A DNA stretch of 64,000 bases, taken from positions 764,749 to 828,748 of the forward strand of contig JAXMDA010000001.1 of NCBI GenBank assembly GCA_046349085.1, in the 5' to 3' direction. The notes beneath the pieces are model-generated. The model did no database searches and was not told the origin of the DNA. It worked only from the letters and a program-made list of their open reading frames with translations. Position numbers and translations under genes: made by a program. This stretch comes from JAJXWB01 sp046349085. Lineage in GTDB: Bacteria; Pseudomonadota; Alphaproteobacteria; Rhizobiales; Beijerinckiaceae. Each line of letters starts with the position of its first letter. The first letter of the stretch is position 1. Positions 7,995 through 16,144 of this stretch are shown one piece after another.

Positions 7995-9065
7995 ATGAAA
8001 TTCCTCGACCAGGCCCGCATCTACATCCGCTCCGGCGACGGCGGGGCGGGCTGCGTCTCGTTCCGCCGCGAAAAATTCATCGAGTTCGGCGGGCCGGACG
8101 GCGGCGACGGCGGGCGCGGCGGCGATGTCGTCGCCGAATGCGTGGAGGGGCTGAACACGCTGATCGACTACCGCTTCCAGCAGCATTTCAAGGCCAAGAC
8201 CGGGATGCACGGCATGGGCAAGAACCGCGCGGGCGGGCGCGGCGCCGACGCCGTGCTGAAAGTGCCCGCCGGCACCCAGATCTTCGAGGAGGATGGCGAG
8301 ACGCTGATCGCCGACATGACCGAGATCGGGCAGCGCGTGGTCATCGCCAGGGGCGGCAACGGCGGCTTCGGCAACGCGCATTTCAAGTCCTCGACCAACC
8401 GCGCGCCGCGCCGCGCCAATCCCGGCGAGCCGGGACAGGAGATGGAAATCTGGCTGCGGCTGAAGCTGATCGCCGACGCCGGCCTCGTCGGCCTGCCGAA
8501 CGCCGGCAAGTCGACGTTTCTGGCCGCTGTCTCCGCCGCCAAGCCGAAGATCGCGGATTATCCGTTCACCACCCTGCATCCCGGCCTCGGCGTGGTCGGG
8601 CTCGACGGCCGCGAATTCGTGCTTGCGGACATTCCCGGCCTCATCGAGGGCGCGCACGAGGGCCACGGGCTCGGCGACCGTTTTCTTGGCCACGTCGAGC
8701 GCTGCGGCGCGCTGCTGCACCTCATCGACGCCTCCGGCGAGCACGCGGGGCGCGCCTATCGCATCGTGCGGCAGGAACTGGACGCCTATGGCGCAGGCCT
8801 GTCGGAGAAACCGGAAATCGTCGCGCTATCGAAGTGCGATATTGTGGACGACGAAACGCTGAAGCAGCAGGCGGAGCGCCTGCGCCGCGCGGTTTCGAGC
8901 TATGGGCCGGAGATTGTTCCTGGCGAAAGGCGCCGGCCGATCCTGAAACTTTCCGCCGCCACGGGCGCCGGCGTGAAGGAGGCGCTGCGCGCGCTGCTGT
9001 CGGTCGTTGAAGGCCGCCGCAAACGGGAGGCCGAGGCCGAGCCGCAACCGGAGTGGCGGCCTTGA
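7995..9065 (+). CDS. obgE: Obg/CgtA GTPase
   Basis: A 356-residue essential GTPase that acts in 50S ribosome assembly and cell-cycle or stress control. The start is ATG 7995 (MKFLDQARIYIRSGDGGAG); the much longer upstream open frame is the acetyltransferase gene read out of frame. The N-terminal Gly-rich Obg fold covers about residues 1-160. G1 is GLPNAGKS at about 166, G3 is DIPGLIEGA, and G4 is SKCD where NKxD is more usual. Typical length for alphaproteobacterial ObgE. It lies 8 bases after the acetyltransferase and 24 bases before proB. Confidence 0.97.
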   Translation: MKFLDQARIYIRSGDGGAGCVSFRREKFIEFGGPDGGDGGRGGDVVAECVEGLNTLIDYRFQQHFKAKTGMHGMGKNRAGGRGADAVLKVPAGTQIFEEDGETLIADMTEIGQRVVIARGGNGGFGNAHFKSSTNRAPRRANPGEPGQEMEIWLRLKLIADAGLVGLPNAGKSTFLAAVSAAKPKIADYPFTTLHPGLGVVGLDGREFVLADIPGLIEGAHEGHGLGDRFLGHVERCGALLHLIDASGEHAGRAYRIVRQELDAYGAGLSEKPEIVALSKCDIVDDETLKQQAERLRRAVSSYGPEIVPGERRRPILKLSAATGAGVKEALRALLSVVEGRRKREAEAEPQPEWRP

Positions 9066-9089
9066 AGGCCGTCGACTAGACATATTGTC

Positions 9090-10217
9090 ATGACCGCTCG
9101 CCCGAAGCTTTCCGCATTCCGCCGCATCGTCGTCAAGGTCGGCTCGTCGCTGCTGGTCGACAGCCAGGCGAGCGGGCTGAAGAAGGCGTGGCTCGACGCG
9201 CTCGTTTCCGATCTGGCCGCTCACCACAGGCGCGGCGCCGACATTCTCGTCGTCTCGTCCGGCTCGATCGCCCTCGGGCGCAGCGTGCTCGACCTGCCCA
9301 AGGGCGCGCTGAAACTGGAAGACAGCCAGGCCGCCGCCGCCGTCGGCCAGATCGCGCTGGCGCGCACATGGGCGGAGGTTCTGGGCGCGCATGGCATTAC
9401 GGCGGGCCAGATTCTCGTCACGCTCTGGGACACGGAGGAGCGCCGCCGCTATCTCAATGCGCGCGCGACGATGGAGCGCCTGCTGGAAATGCGCGCCGCC
9501 CCCGTCATCAACGAGAACGACACGGTCGCCACGAGTGAAATCCGCTATGGCGACAACGACAGGCTCGCCGCGCGCGTCGCGGCCATGGCCAGCGCCGACT
9601 GCCTCGTGCTGCTGTCCGATGTCGACGGGCTCTACACGGCGCCGCCGGCGACCGATCCGAATGCGAAACTGCTTCCGGTGGTGCCGCGCGTGACCGCAGA
9701 TATCGAGGCGATGGCCGGCGGCGCCGCTTCAGAGCTGTCGCGGGGCGGCATGCGCACGAAAATCGAGGCGGCCAAGATCGCGACCACCGCCGGCGTGCAC
9801 ATGGTGATAGCGGACGGACGTGTCGACCATCCGTTGAAGCGCATCGAGGAGGGGGGGCGGTGCACCTGGTTCCTGACGCCGTCCAACCCGGTGACCGCGC
9901 GAAAGAAATGGATTGCGGGCTCGCTCGAGCCGAAGGGCGTCGTGCGCATCGACGCGGGCGCGGCCAAGGCGCTCGTCTCGGGCAAGAGCTTGCTGCCGGC
10001 CGGCGTCAACGGCATCGAGGGCGGGTTCAATCGCGGCGATTGCGTCGTCATTCGCAACCCGGATGGCGGCGAGATCGGACGCGGGCTGATCGCCTATGAC
10101 GCGGGCGAGGCGGCGCAGATCATGGGCCGCTCGTCGCGCGACATCGAGAAGATACTTGGATATTCCGGCCGCGCCGCGATGATCCATCGCGACGACATGG
10201 CTCTCGGCGGCGAATAG
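9090..10217 (+). CDS. proB: Glutamate 5-kinase
   Basis: A 375-residue enzyme for the first step of proline synthesis (ATP + glutamate to glutamyl 5-phosphate). The amino-acid-kinase domain shows KVGSSLL near residue 14, the VINENDTVAT segment and GDNDRLAARVA; a C-terminal PUA domain follows (about 285-360, including VRIDAGAAKALVSGKSLLPAGV), as in full-length bacterial ProB. It follows obgE closely, the usual Rhizobiales order. ProA, its pathway partner, is about 2.7 kb downstream with three genes between. Confidence 0.97.
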   Translation: MTARPKLSAFRRIVVKVGSSLLVDSQASGLKKAWLDALVSDLAAHHRRGADILVVSSGSIALGRSVLDLPKGALKLEDSQAAAAVGQIALARTWAEVLGAHGITAGQILVTLWDTEERRRYLNARATMERLLEMRAAPVINENDTVATSEIRYGDNDRLAARVAAMASADCLVLLSDVDGLYTAPPATDPNAKLLPVVPRVTADIEAMAGGAASELSRGGMRTKIEAAKIATTAGVHMVIADGRVDHPLKRIEEGGRCTWFLTPSNPVTARKKWIAGSLEPKGVVRIDAGAAKALVSGKSLLPAGVNGIEGGFNRGDCVVIRNPDGGEIGRGLIAYDAGEAAQIMGRSSRDIEKILGYSGRAAMIHRDDMALGGE

Positions 10218-10224
10218 GCGTTCC

Positions 10225-11229
10225 ATGGGCGAAGTCGAGAGCATCACGATCCGCGTATCGGCCGCCGACGCCGCTTTCGACGAAGCCGGCTATCTTTCCG
10301 CCAATCCCGACGTGGCGCGCGCCGTGCGCGCGGGCCGGATGAAATCCGGACGGGCGCACTTCGAGAAATTCGGGCGCGCGGAAGGACGCTCCATGCGCAT
10401 CGCGTCCGGCGACCTCGCCGCCCTGCGCGCCCGGAAGATGGCGAGGCTCATGCCCTTGCTGCGCGCCGACATGACGCGCGTCGAGCAGGACGGAAAACTC
10501 AATTTCCTCACGCGGGAACTGGCGGCGCAGTCCGCCATCGTCGACGTCGAGGCGGTTTCCGGCCACGGCTACGACGCCGACGTTCTCGAACTCATTCGCG
10601 CCTGCGCCGATGGTCTCGTGCTCGATTGCGGCGCCGGACGGCGCGACGTCTATTATGCGAATGTCGTGAATTTCGAGATCGTCGACTACGACACGACCGA
10701 TGTTCTCGGCGTCGGCGAAGCGCTGCCGTTCAAGGACGACAGTTTCGATGCGGTGATTTCGATCGCCGTGCTCGAACACGTGCGCGATCCGTTTCAATGC
10801 GCGCGCGAGATTGCGCGCGTGCTCAAGCCCGGCGGCAAGCTCTTCTGCGCGATGCCGTTCCTGCAACCGGTTCATGGCTATCCGCACCATTATTTCAACG
10901 CGACGCCGCAAGGTCTCAAGCGCCTGTTCGAAGACGAACTCGAGACGCGAGAGCCCGTGGTCACGCCCGCCTTTCATCCGGTTTGGGCGCTGTCATGGAT
11001 CCTGAATTCGTGGGCGCGCGGCCTCGATGCGCCGACGCGCGAAAAATTCGAGACGATGACCGTCGCCGATCTGATGCGCGATCCCTGGCCGCACATGCAC
11101 GAGCCGTTCATCGCGCGACTGTCCGCGGAAGCGCAGCGCGAGCTCGCCTGCGGCTCGGTGCTGCGCGCGACGAAGCCCACAAACTCCGCGTTCAACCGTC
11201 TCCGCAACCTGTTCGGCAAGCGCGACTGA
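10225..11229 (+). CDS. SAM-dependent methyltransferase with N-terminal surface-protein-like motif
   Basis: A 334-residue protein starting 7 bases after proB. The C-terminal two thirds is a class I methyltransferase: VLDCGAGRRD as SAM motif I, then VISIAVLEHVRDPFQ and ARVLKPGGKLFCAMPF, the Methyltransf_11 pattern seen in lipopolysaccharide or capsule modification enzymes. The first ~55 residues carry FDEAGYLSANPDV...HFEKFGRAEGR, a short motif I know from alphaproteobacterial polysaccharide and glycosyltransferase proteins. Substrate is unknown; a role in surface glycan methylation is inference. Confidence 0.8.
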   Translation: MGEVESITIRVSAADAAFDEAGYLSANPDVARAVRAGRMKSGRAHFEKFGRAEGRSMRIASGDLAALRARKMARLMPLLRADMTRVEQDGKLNFLTRELAAQSAIVDVEAVSGHGYDADVLELIRACADGLVLDCGAGRRDVYYANVVNFEIVDYDTTDVLGVGEALPFKDDSFDAVISIAVLEHVRDPFQCAREIARVLKPGGKLFCAMPFLQPVHGYPHHYFNATPQGLKRLFEDELETREPVVTPAFHPVWALSWILNSWARGLDAPTREKFETMTVADLMRDPWPHMHEPFIARLSAEAQRELACGSVLRATKPTNSAFNRLRNLFGKRD

Positions 11230-11235
11230 GCGCCG

Positions 11236-12021
11236 TCAAGCCTCGCCACTATCGCGTCGCAGCGTCGGCAGGCCGATGCCGGCCGCATCGAAGCCGCCGT
11301 CGACCGCAAGCACCTGGCCAGTGACGTAGGTCGAATGCGGGCCGCAGAGCCAGAACACCGCCTCCGCCAGTTCCTCCGGCAGGCCGTAGCGATTGAGCGG
11401 GATGGCGTCGTGATAGTCGCTGCGAATCTCCTTCGAATGGACTTTCAGCGCCATGGCGGTGTCGACGGGCCCCGGCGCAACCGCATTCACGCGAATGCCG
11501 CAGGACGCGAGTTCCACCGCAAGCTGCTTGGTGAGATGCGCAAGCCCCGCCTTCGACGTGCCGTAGGCGACGCGCAGCGTCGAGGCGCGCAGAGACGAGA
11601 TGGACGTGATGTTGACGATCGCCCCGCCCGTCTCGCGCATCAGCGGCACGGCGGCCCTGGTCATGAGGAAGGGGCCGGTGAGGTTGACGTCCATGATCTC
11701 GCGCCAGACGTCGAGCGGCGTGTCCATGACGGGACCGAAATGCGCGATGCCGGCGTTGTTGACGAGCGCGTCGAGCCGGCCGAATTTTTCGCGGATCGAC
11801 GCTACGGCCCGTCCGGCGTCTTCCGGCTTCGAGACGTCGAACGGCAGCTCCATGACTCGATCTGGCGCCTCAAGGCCGCGCATCGCCGCCGAGAGCGTCT
11901 CGACATCGTTGTCCATGAGGCCGACCGACCAGCCGGCGCCCAGAAAACGTTGCGCCGTCGCTAGCCCGATGCCGCGCGCGGCGCCGGTAATGAGGGCGAC
12001 CTTGCCGCTCCTGTCCTTCAT
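11236..12021 (-). CDS. SDR-family oxidoreductase
   Basis: A 261-residue short-chain dehydrogenase. The cofactor motif ITGAARGIGLA is at about residues 11-21, NNAG at about 88, the catalytic Ser is in NITSISSLRAS and YGTSK supplies the Tyr-Lys pair. The conserved end VTGQVLAVDGGFDA is present. Asp in LMDNDVE after strand 2 suggests NAD preference. Substrate unknown. It is encoded convergently to the methyltransferase, with stops 6 bases apart, and divergently from the next gene. Confidence 0.88.
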   Translation of the reverse strand: MKDRSGKVALITGAARGIGLATAQRFLGAGWSVGLMDNDVETLSAAMRGLEAPDRVMELPFDVSKPEDAGRAVASIREKFGRLDALVNNAGIAHFGPVMDTPLDVWREIMDVNLTGPFLMTRAAVPLMRETGGAIVNITSISSLRASTLRVAYGTSKAGLAHLTKQLAVELASCGIRVNAVAPGPVDTAMALKVHSKEIRSDYHDAIPLNRYGLPEELAEAVFWLCGPHSTYVTGQVLAVDGGFDAAGIGLPTLRRDSGEA

Positions 12022-12149
12022 ATCGCCTTCTCTCGCTCCGCCGATCGCGCCGGCGCTGGCTTAGGCTATAGCGGCCATCCGGTCGAGAGCGCCGTATTAA
12101 CGCTCAATTTACCGTGTTGGGCTGATGGTCGGAGGACCGGAACAGTCCC

Positions 12150-12944
12150 GTGAGTTATCTCGACCCGCCGCCCATGCCCGCCGCGATCGTCGTCCAGAAG
12201 GACGTCGGCGGGCTCGTGCGCGCCTATCAGGAGCGGACCGAACTCTACCGCTCGCAGAACCGGGAGGTGCGGCTGCACGAATGCCGCTCCGCCTGCACGC
12301 TCGCGCTTTCGCTGCCCAACGTCTGCGTCTATCCGTCCAGCACGCTGAAATTTCATCAGGCGTACAACGACATCACGAAGGAAGTGGACCACGGCGTCAC
12401 CAGCGAGCTCTGGTCGTCGTATCCGCAGGGCGTGCGCGAGAAGCTCGGCACGCTGACGCGCCAGTACAAGGTGTTGCGCGGTTCCGAACTGATCGCAATC
12501 GGCGTGCGCGACTGCAATGCGCCGGCCAGGCAGCCGCAGATCATGATCGCCAAGGCGACGCCCGCGCCGGCCGCGCAGGGGAGCGGGGAATTCCTGAAGG
12601 GCGTGCAGAGCGCCGTCGAAACGCTTTTCGGCTCGGGCGCGAAAGCGCCGCCCGCCGCGCCGGCCGCCAGGCGGACGGCGCCCCCGAAGCCCGCGGAACC
12701 GCCGGCGTCCGTCGAGGAAAAGCAGCCGCCGGCCCTGCAAGCCAGCGTTTCCGCGCCGCTGCCGCCGCCGCGCCCGCCGATGATCGGCGCCGCGCCGACG
12801 CCCGCGCCGCCAATTCCGCGGGATACGCCGGGCTTCCTGCGGCCGATCGCAGGATCGGCGCCCATCCTCGAGGCGCGCTTCATGCCGCTGGTCGTCGTGC
12901 GCCGTCGATTGGTGGAACTGGGCTTTGCTTTCGTCGCCCGCTGA
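12150..12944 (+). CDS. ClpP/crotonase-fold-like hypothetical protein with Pro-rich tail
   Basis: A 264-residue protein. GTG 12150 is the only sensible start because an in-frame stop lies at 12123; GGAGGACC is upstream. Residues 44-50 (ECRSACT) and His69 (in LKFHQAYND) resemble the Ser-His arrangement of periplasmic ClpP-like proteins of the COG3904 type, where a Cys-x-Ser-x-Cys segment sits at the active site. Homologues normally carry a signal peptide, but none is visible here. Residues about 155-245 are rich in Ala and Pro, a probable linker or wall-spanning tail. Function unknown. Confidence 0.6.
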   Translation: MSYLDPPPMPAAIVVQKDVGGLVRAYQERTELYRSQNREVRLHECRSACTLALSLPNVCVYPSSTLKFHQAYNDITKEVDHGVTSELWSSYPQGVREKLGTLTRQYKVLRGSELIAIGVRDCNAPARQPQIMIAKATPAPAAQGSGEFLKGVQSAVETLFGSGAKAPPAAPAARRTAPPKPAEPPASVEEKQPPALQASVSAPLPPPRPPMIGAAPTPAPPIPRDTPGFLRPIAGSAPILEARFMPLVVVRRRLVELGFAFVAR

Positions 12945-12963
12945 TTTCTGATAGCCAGACCCC

Positions 12964-14262
12964 ATGGAAAACGTCGCAAAGCTCGCGGAAACCCGCGCCC
13001 ATTCGGATGTCGAGACGCAGATGCGGCTGCTCGGCCGCGCCGCCCGCCGGGCGGCGCGCGCGCTCGCGCTGTCGTCCGGCCCGACGCGCGACAAGGCGCT
13101 GCACGCCGCCGCGTCGGCCATCCGCGCGCACATGTCGGAGATCCTCGCCGCCAATGCGCAGGACGTCGCCGACGCCGTTGCGCGCGGCACGGCCGGCTCG
13201 TTCATCGACCGTCTCACGCTCGACGCAGCGCGCGTGGAAGCCATGGCGCGCGGGCTCGAGGACATCGCCGCCCTGCCCGATCCGCTCGGCAAGGTGCTCG
13301 CCTCCTTCGAGAGGCCGAACGGCCTGAAGATCGAGCGCGTGGCGACGCCGCTCGGCGTCGTCGGCGTGATCTACGAAAGCCGGCCCAACGTCACCGCGGA
13401 CGCCGGCGGCCTGTGCCTCAAGGCCGGCAATGTCGCCATCCTGCGCGGCGGTTCGGAGAGCTTCCGTTCCACGCAGGCGATCCACGCCTGCCTGATCGAG
13501 GGGCTTCGCGCAGCAGGCCTGCCGGACGCGGCGATCTCGCTCGTTCCCACGCGCGACCGCGCGGCCGTCGGCTTTATGCTCGCCGGGCTCGACGGCGCCA
13601 TCGACGTCATCGTGCCGCGCGGCGGCAAGAGCCTCGTCGCGCGCGTGCAGCACGAGGCGCGCGTGCCGGTGTTCGCGCATCTCGAAGGCATCGTGCACAT
13701 CTTCGTCGATCGCGCGGCCGATCTCGAAAAGGCGAAGAAGATCGTGATGAACGCCAAGCTGCGGCGCACCGGCATCTGCGGCGCGGCGGAGACGCTGCTC
13801 GTCGACCGCGCCGTCGCCCCGACGCATCTCGCGCCGCTGGTGAAGATGCTGCTCGACGCGAAATGCGAGGTGCGCGGCGACGCCGCGGTGCAGGCGGCCG
13901 ACGCGCGCGCAAAACCCGCGAGCGAAGAGGACTGGCGCACCGAATATCTCGACGCGATCATTTCCGCGAAGGTCGTCGACGGCGTCGACGGGGCGATCGA
14001 CCACATCGAGACCTACGGATCGCATCATACGGATTGCATCATTACGGAAGACAAGGCTGCGGCGGAACGCTTCCTGAGCGAAGTCGATTCCGCCATCGTG
14101 CTGCACAACGCCTCGACGCAATTCGCCGACGGCGGCGAATTCGGCTTTGGCGCGGAGATCGGCATCGCGACGGGGCGCATGCATGCGCGCGGGCCCGTCG
14201 GCGTCGAGCAACTCACCAGCTTCAAATATCGCGTGCGCGGCGACGGGCAGGTTCGCGCGTGA
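12964..14262 (+). CDS. proA: Gamma-glutamyl phosphate reductase
   Basis: A 432-residue enzyme of the aldehyde dehydrogenase superfamily that reduces glutamyl 5-phosphate to glutamate semialdehyde with NADPH in proline synthesis. The catalytic Cys272 is in RRTGICGAAE; the conserved GVIYESRPNVTADA, ILRGGSESFRS and the C-terminal ARGPVGVEQLTSFKY are all present. Normal length. It starts 19 bases after the preceding gene and precedes a dispersed repeat and nadD. Confidence 0.97.
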   Translation: MENVAKLAETRAHSDVETQMRLLGRAARRAARALALSSGPTRDKALHAAASAIRAHMSEILAANAQDVADAVARGTAGSFIDRLTLDAARVEAMARGLEDIAALPDPLGKVLASFERPNGLKIERVATPLGVVGVIYESRPNVTADAGGLCLKAGNVAILRGGSESFRSTQAIHACLIEGLRAAGLPDAAISLVPTRDRAAVGFMLAGLDGAIDVIVPRGGKSLVARVQHEARVPVFAHLEGIVHIFVDRAADLEKAKKIVMNAKLRRTGICGAAETLLVDRAVAPTHLAPLVKMLLDAKCEVRGDAAVQAADARAKPASEEDWRTEYLDAIISAKVVDGVDGAIDHIETYGSHHTDCIITEDKAAAERFLSEVDSAIVLHNASTQFADGGEFGFGAEIGIATGRMHARGPVGVEQLTSFKYRVRGDGQVRA

Positions 14263-14281
14263 ATTGGCGCGCGTCGCTAAG

Positions 14282-14405
14282 CCCCCTCCCTTTCCCTCCC
14301 CCTCTCTGCGGGAGAGGGGACGGCCAGCACTCGTGAACACGAGTCTGGGTGAAGCCAAGCATCTGCTCCCTCTCCCGCGGAGCGGGGGAGGGTTGGGGAG
14401 GGGGG
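14282..14405. repeat. Dispersed GC-rich inverted repeat, copy 1
   Basis: A 124-base element whose left arm CCCCCTCCCTTTCCCTCCCC is matched in reverse complement by the right arm GGGGGAGGGTTGGGGAGGGG, with inner arms TGCGGGAGAGGG and CCCTCTCCCGCGG. A second copy of the same design is at 63480-63603. Both lie directly between a stop codon and the next ATG on the plus strand. It can form a long stem and may end or slow transcription between proA and nadD. Confidence 0.85.
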
Positions 14406-14412
14406 CTACGTC

Positions 14413-15012
14413 ATGATCCCCCGCCTCCCGCCGCATACGCCTGGCATGCGGATCGGCCTGTTCGGCGGCACGTTCAATCCGCCTCATGCCGGCCATATGC
14501 TCGTCGCGGAAATCGCGCTGCGCCGCCTGAAGCTCGACCGTCTCTGGTTGCTCGTGACGCCCGGCAACCCCTTGAAAGACTCCAACGGACTCCCCCCTCT
14601 CGCAGCGCGCATGGACGCCGCGCGAGAACTCGTGCGCGATCCGCGCATCGTCGTCACCGGCCTCGAGGCGCAGATCGGCACGCGCTACACTTACGACACT
14701 GTGGCCTGGCTGACACAGCGCGCGCCTTCCCTGCGTTTCGTGTGGGTGATGGGCGCCGACAATCTCAGGCAGTTTTCGCGCTGGCAGCGATGGGCCGATA
14801 TCGCCGCGCTTGCGCCGATCGCGGCGATCGACAGACCCGGTTCGTCGTTTGCCCTGCTCAACGCCAAGGCCGCGCAGCGTTTTTCGCGCAATTTGCTGCG
14901 CGAGGAGGACGCGGCCACGCTCGCGTCGTCGAAGCCGCCTGCCCTCGTCTTTCTCCACGACAGGCGGATCGATCTGTCCTCCACGGAACTGCGCGCGCAA
15001 ACGCAGCGTTGA
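14413..15012 (+). CDS. nadD: Nicotinate-nucleotide adenylyltransferase
   Basis: A 199-residue enzyme that makes deamido-NAD from nicotinate mononucleotide and ATP. The nucleotidyltransferase signature GLFGGTFNPPHAGH is at about 16-29, FVWVMGADNL is the conserved middle motif, and DLSSTELR is the C-terminal ISSTxIR motif. The chosen ATG adds about 12 residues before the fold; an internal ATG at about residue 12 is possible. It lies only 7 bases after the dispersed repeat and is followed by rsfS and rlmH, the standard order. Confidence 0.96.
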   Translation: MIPRLPPHTPGMRIGLFGGTFNPPHAGHMLVAEIALRRLKLDRLWLLVTPGNPLKDSNGLPPLAARMDAARELVRDPRIVVTGLEAQIGTRYTYDTVAWLTQRAPSLRFVWVMGADNLRQFSRWQRWADIAALAPIAAIDRPGSSFALLNAKAAQRFSRNLLREEDAATLASSKPPALVFLHDRRIDLSSTELRAQTQR

Positions 15013-15097
15013 AACTCCGATTGAAATTTTTCGAATCAGACTCCATCTTGACCCTGCGGCGCCGAGCGTCGCGCCGCGACACAGCGAGGACGCAGCA

Positions 15098-15574
15098 CTG
15101 ACTTCAGTCGCTCTTCCGGAAGCGGGTTTTGCTCCCCTTCCATCGGCGTCGGGACCGACAGGTTCGGCCGCCGTCACGCAGGACCCTGCGGTCCAGAAAA
15201 CGCCTCTCCTGCAAAAAATCCTCGACAGCCTCGACGATTCCAAGGCGGAAAACGTCGTCGTGATCGATCTGGCGGGCAAAACCTCGCTGGCCGACACGAT
15301 GGCGATCGCGCAGGGTCGCTCGAATACGCATGTCGGCGCCATTGCCGAGCGCGTCATCAAGGCGTGCAAGGAAACGGGCGTCGCCGCGCCGCGTGTCGAG
15401 GGAATGCCGCACAACGACTGGGTGCTGGTCGACGCGGGCGATCTGATCGTCCACATCTTCCGGCCCGAGGTGCGGCAGTTCTACAATCTCGAGAAGATGT
15501 GGAGCGGCGACCGTCCGACGGACAAATCGGCAGGCAAGGCCGTCGGCGCAAGAGCAGACCGCAAGGCTGGCTGA
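15098..15574 (+). CDS. rsfS: Ribosome silencing factor RsfS (probable CTG start)
   Basis: The RsfS (DUF143/Iojap) core is intact: LLQKILDSLDDSKAENVVVIDL, then SLADTMAIAQGRSNTHVGAIA, and the end WVLVDAGDLIVHIFRPEVRQFYNLEKMW. It binds L14 and blocks subunit joining in slow growth. The frame has no ATG, GTG or TTG between the nadD stop and the core domain; the only upstream ATG (14810) would give 200 nt of overlap with nadD and a low-complexity Arg-rich tail. CTG 15098, 7 bases after GAGGA, gives 158 residues and is my best start. Rare-codon start is inference. Confidence 0.88.
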   Translation: MTSVALPEAGFAPLPSASGPTGSAAVTQDPAVQKTPLLQKILDSLDDSKAENVVVIDLAGKTSLADTMAIAQGRSNTHVGAIAERVIKACKETGVAAPRVEGMPHNDWVLVDAGDLIVHIFRPEVRQFYNLEKMWSGDRPTDKSAGKAVGARADRKAG

Positions 15575-15589
15575 GCGGGTCTCTCCTCC

Positions 15590-16072
15590 ATGCGCCTCAC
15601 CCTGGCCGCGGTCGGCCGTCTCAAGGCTGGCCCGGAGCGGGAACTGGTCGCGCGTTATGCCGAGCGCATCGCCGCAACCGGGAAAGTTGTCGGCCTTTCC
15701 GGCCTGACGTTGCGAGAGACCGACGAAAGCCGCGCGCGACGGCCCGAGGACCGAAAGGGCGAAGAAGCGCGCGCGCTGCGCGCCCTCATCCCGGAAGGCG
15801 CGCGGACCGTGGCGCTGGACGAGCGCGGGAAAAGCCTGACGAGCGCGAAATTCGCGGCCGAGATCGGCGCGCTGCGCGACGCCGGTCAGCGCGATCTCTG
15901 CTTCCTGATCGGCGGCGCCGACGGGCTCGACGAAGGCCTGCGCAAGGAAGCCGCCCTGGTGTTGTCGTTCGGGGCGGCGACCCTCCCCCACCAGATCGTT
16001 CGGGCGCTCGTCGCCGAACAGGTCTACCGGGCGATTTCCATCCTCGCCGGCCATCCCTATCATCGCGCCTGA
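15590..16072 (+). CDS. rlmH: 23S rRNA pseudouridine-1915 N3-methyltransferase
   Basis: A 160-residue SPOUT-class methyltransferase that modifies pseudouridine 1915 in helix 69. FLIGGADGLDEGLR and the C-terminal knot segment LSFGAATLPHQIVRALVAEQ followed by AISILAGHPYHRA are diagnostic. Normal length. It starts 15 bases after rsfS, the conserved pairing. Confidence 0.97.
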   Translation: MRLTLAAVGRLKAGPERELVARYAERIAATGKVVGLSGLTLRETDESRARRPEDRKGEEARALRALIPEGARTVALDERGKSLTSAKFAAEIGALRDAGQRDLCFLIGGADGLDEGLRKEAALVLSFGAATLPHQIVRALVAEQVYRAISILAGHPYHRA

Positions 16073-16144
16073 ATTGGCCGATTCGCGCCGCATTGCCGGC
16101 GTTTTTCGCGGGTACTGCCCGGGCGCTTCATCTCTTCGGGCATT

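Noticed and set aside
7431..9065. Apparent fusion of an upstream stretch to ObgE
   Set aside because: The N-terminal part is the GNAT gene read in another frame; ObgE starts at 7995 with the canonical MKFLDQ.
12880..15456. Minus-strand open frame of 858 codons across proA and nadD
   Set aside because: Shadow frame of GC-rich core genes. It runs against proA and nadD, has low-complexity Arg/Ala/Glu/Gly sequence, and reads through the dispersed repeat.
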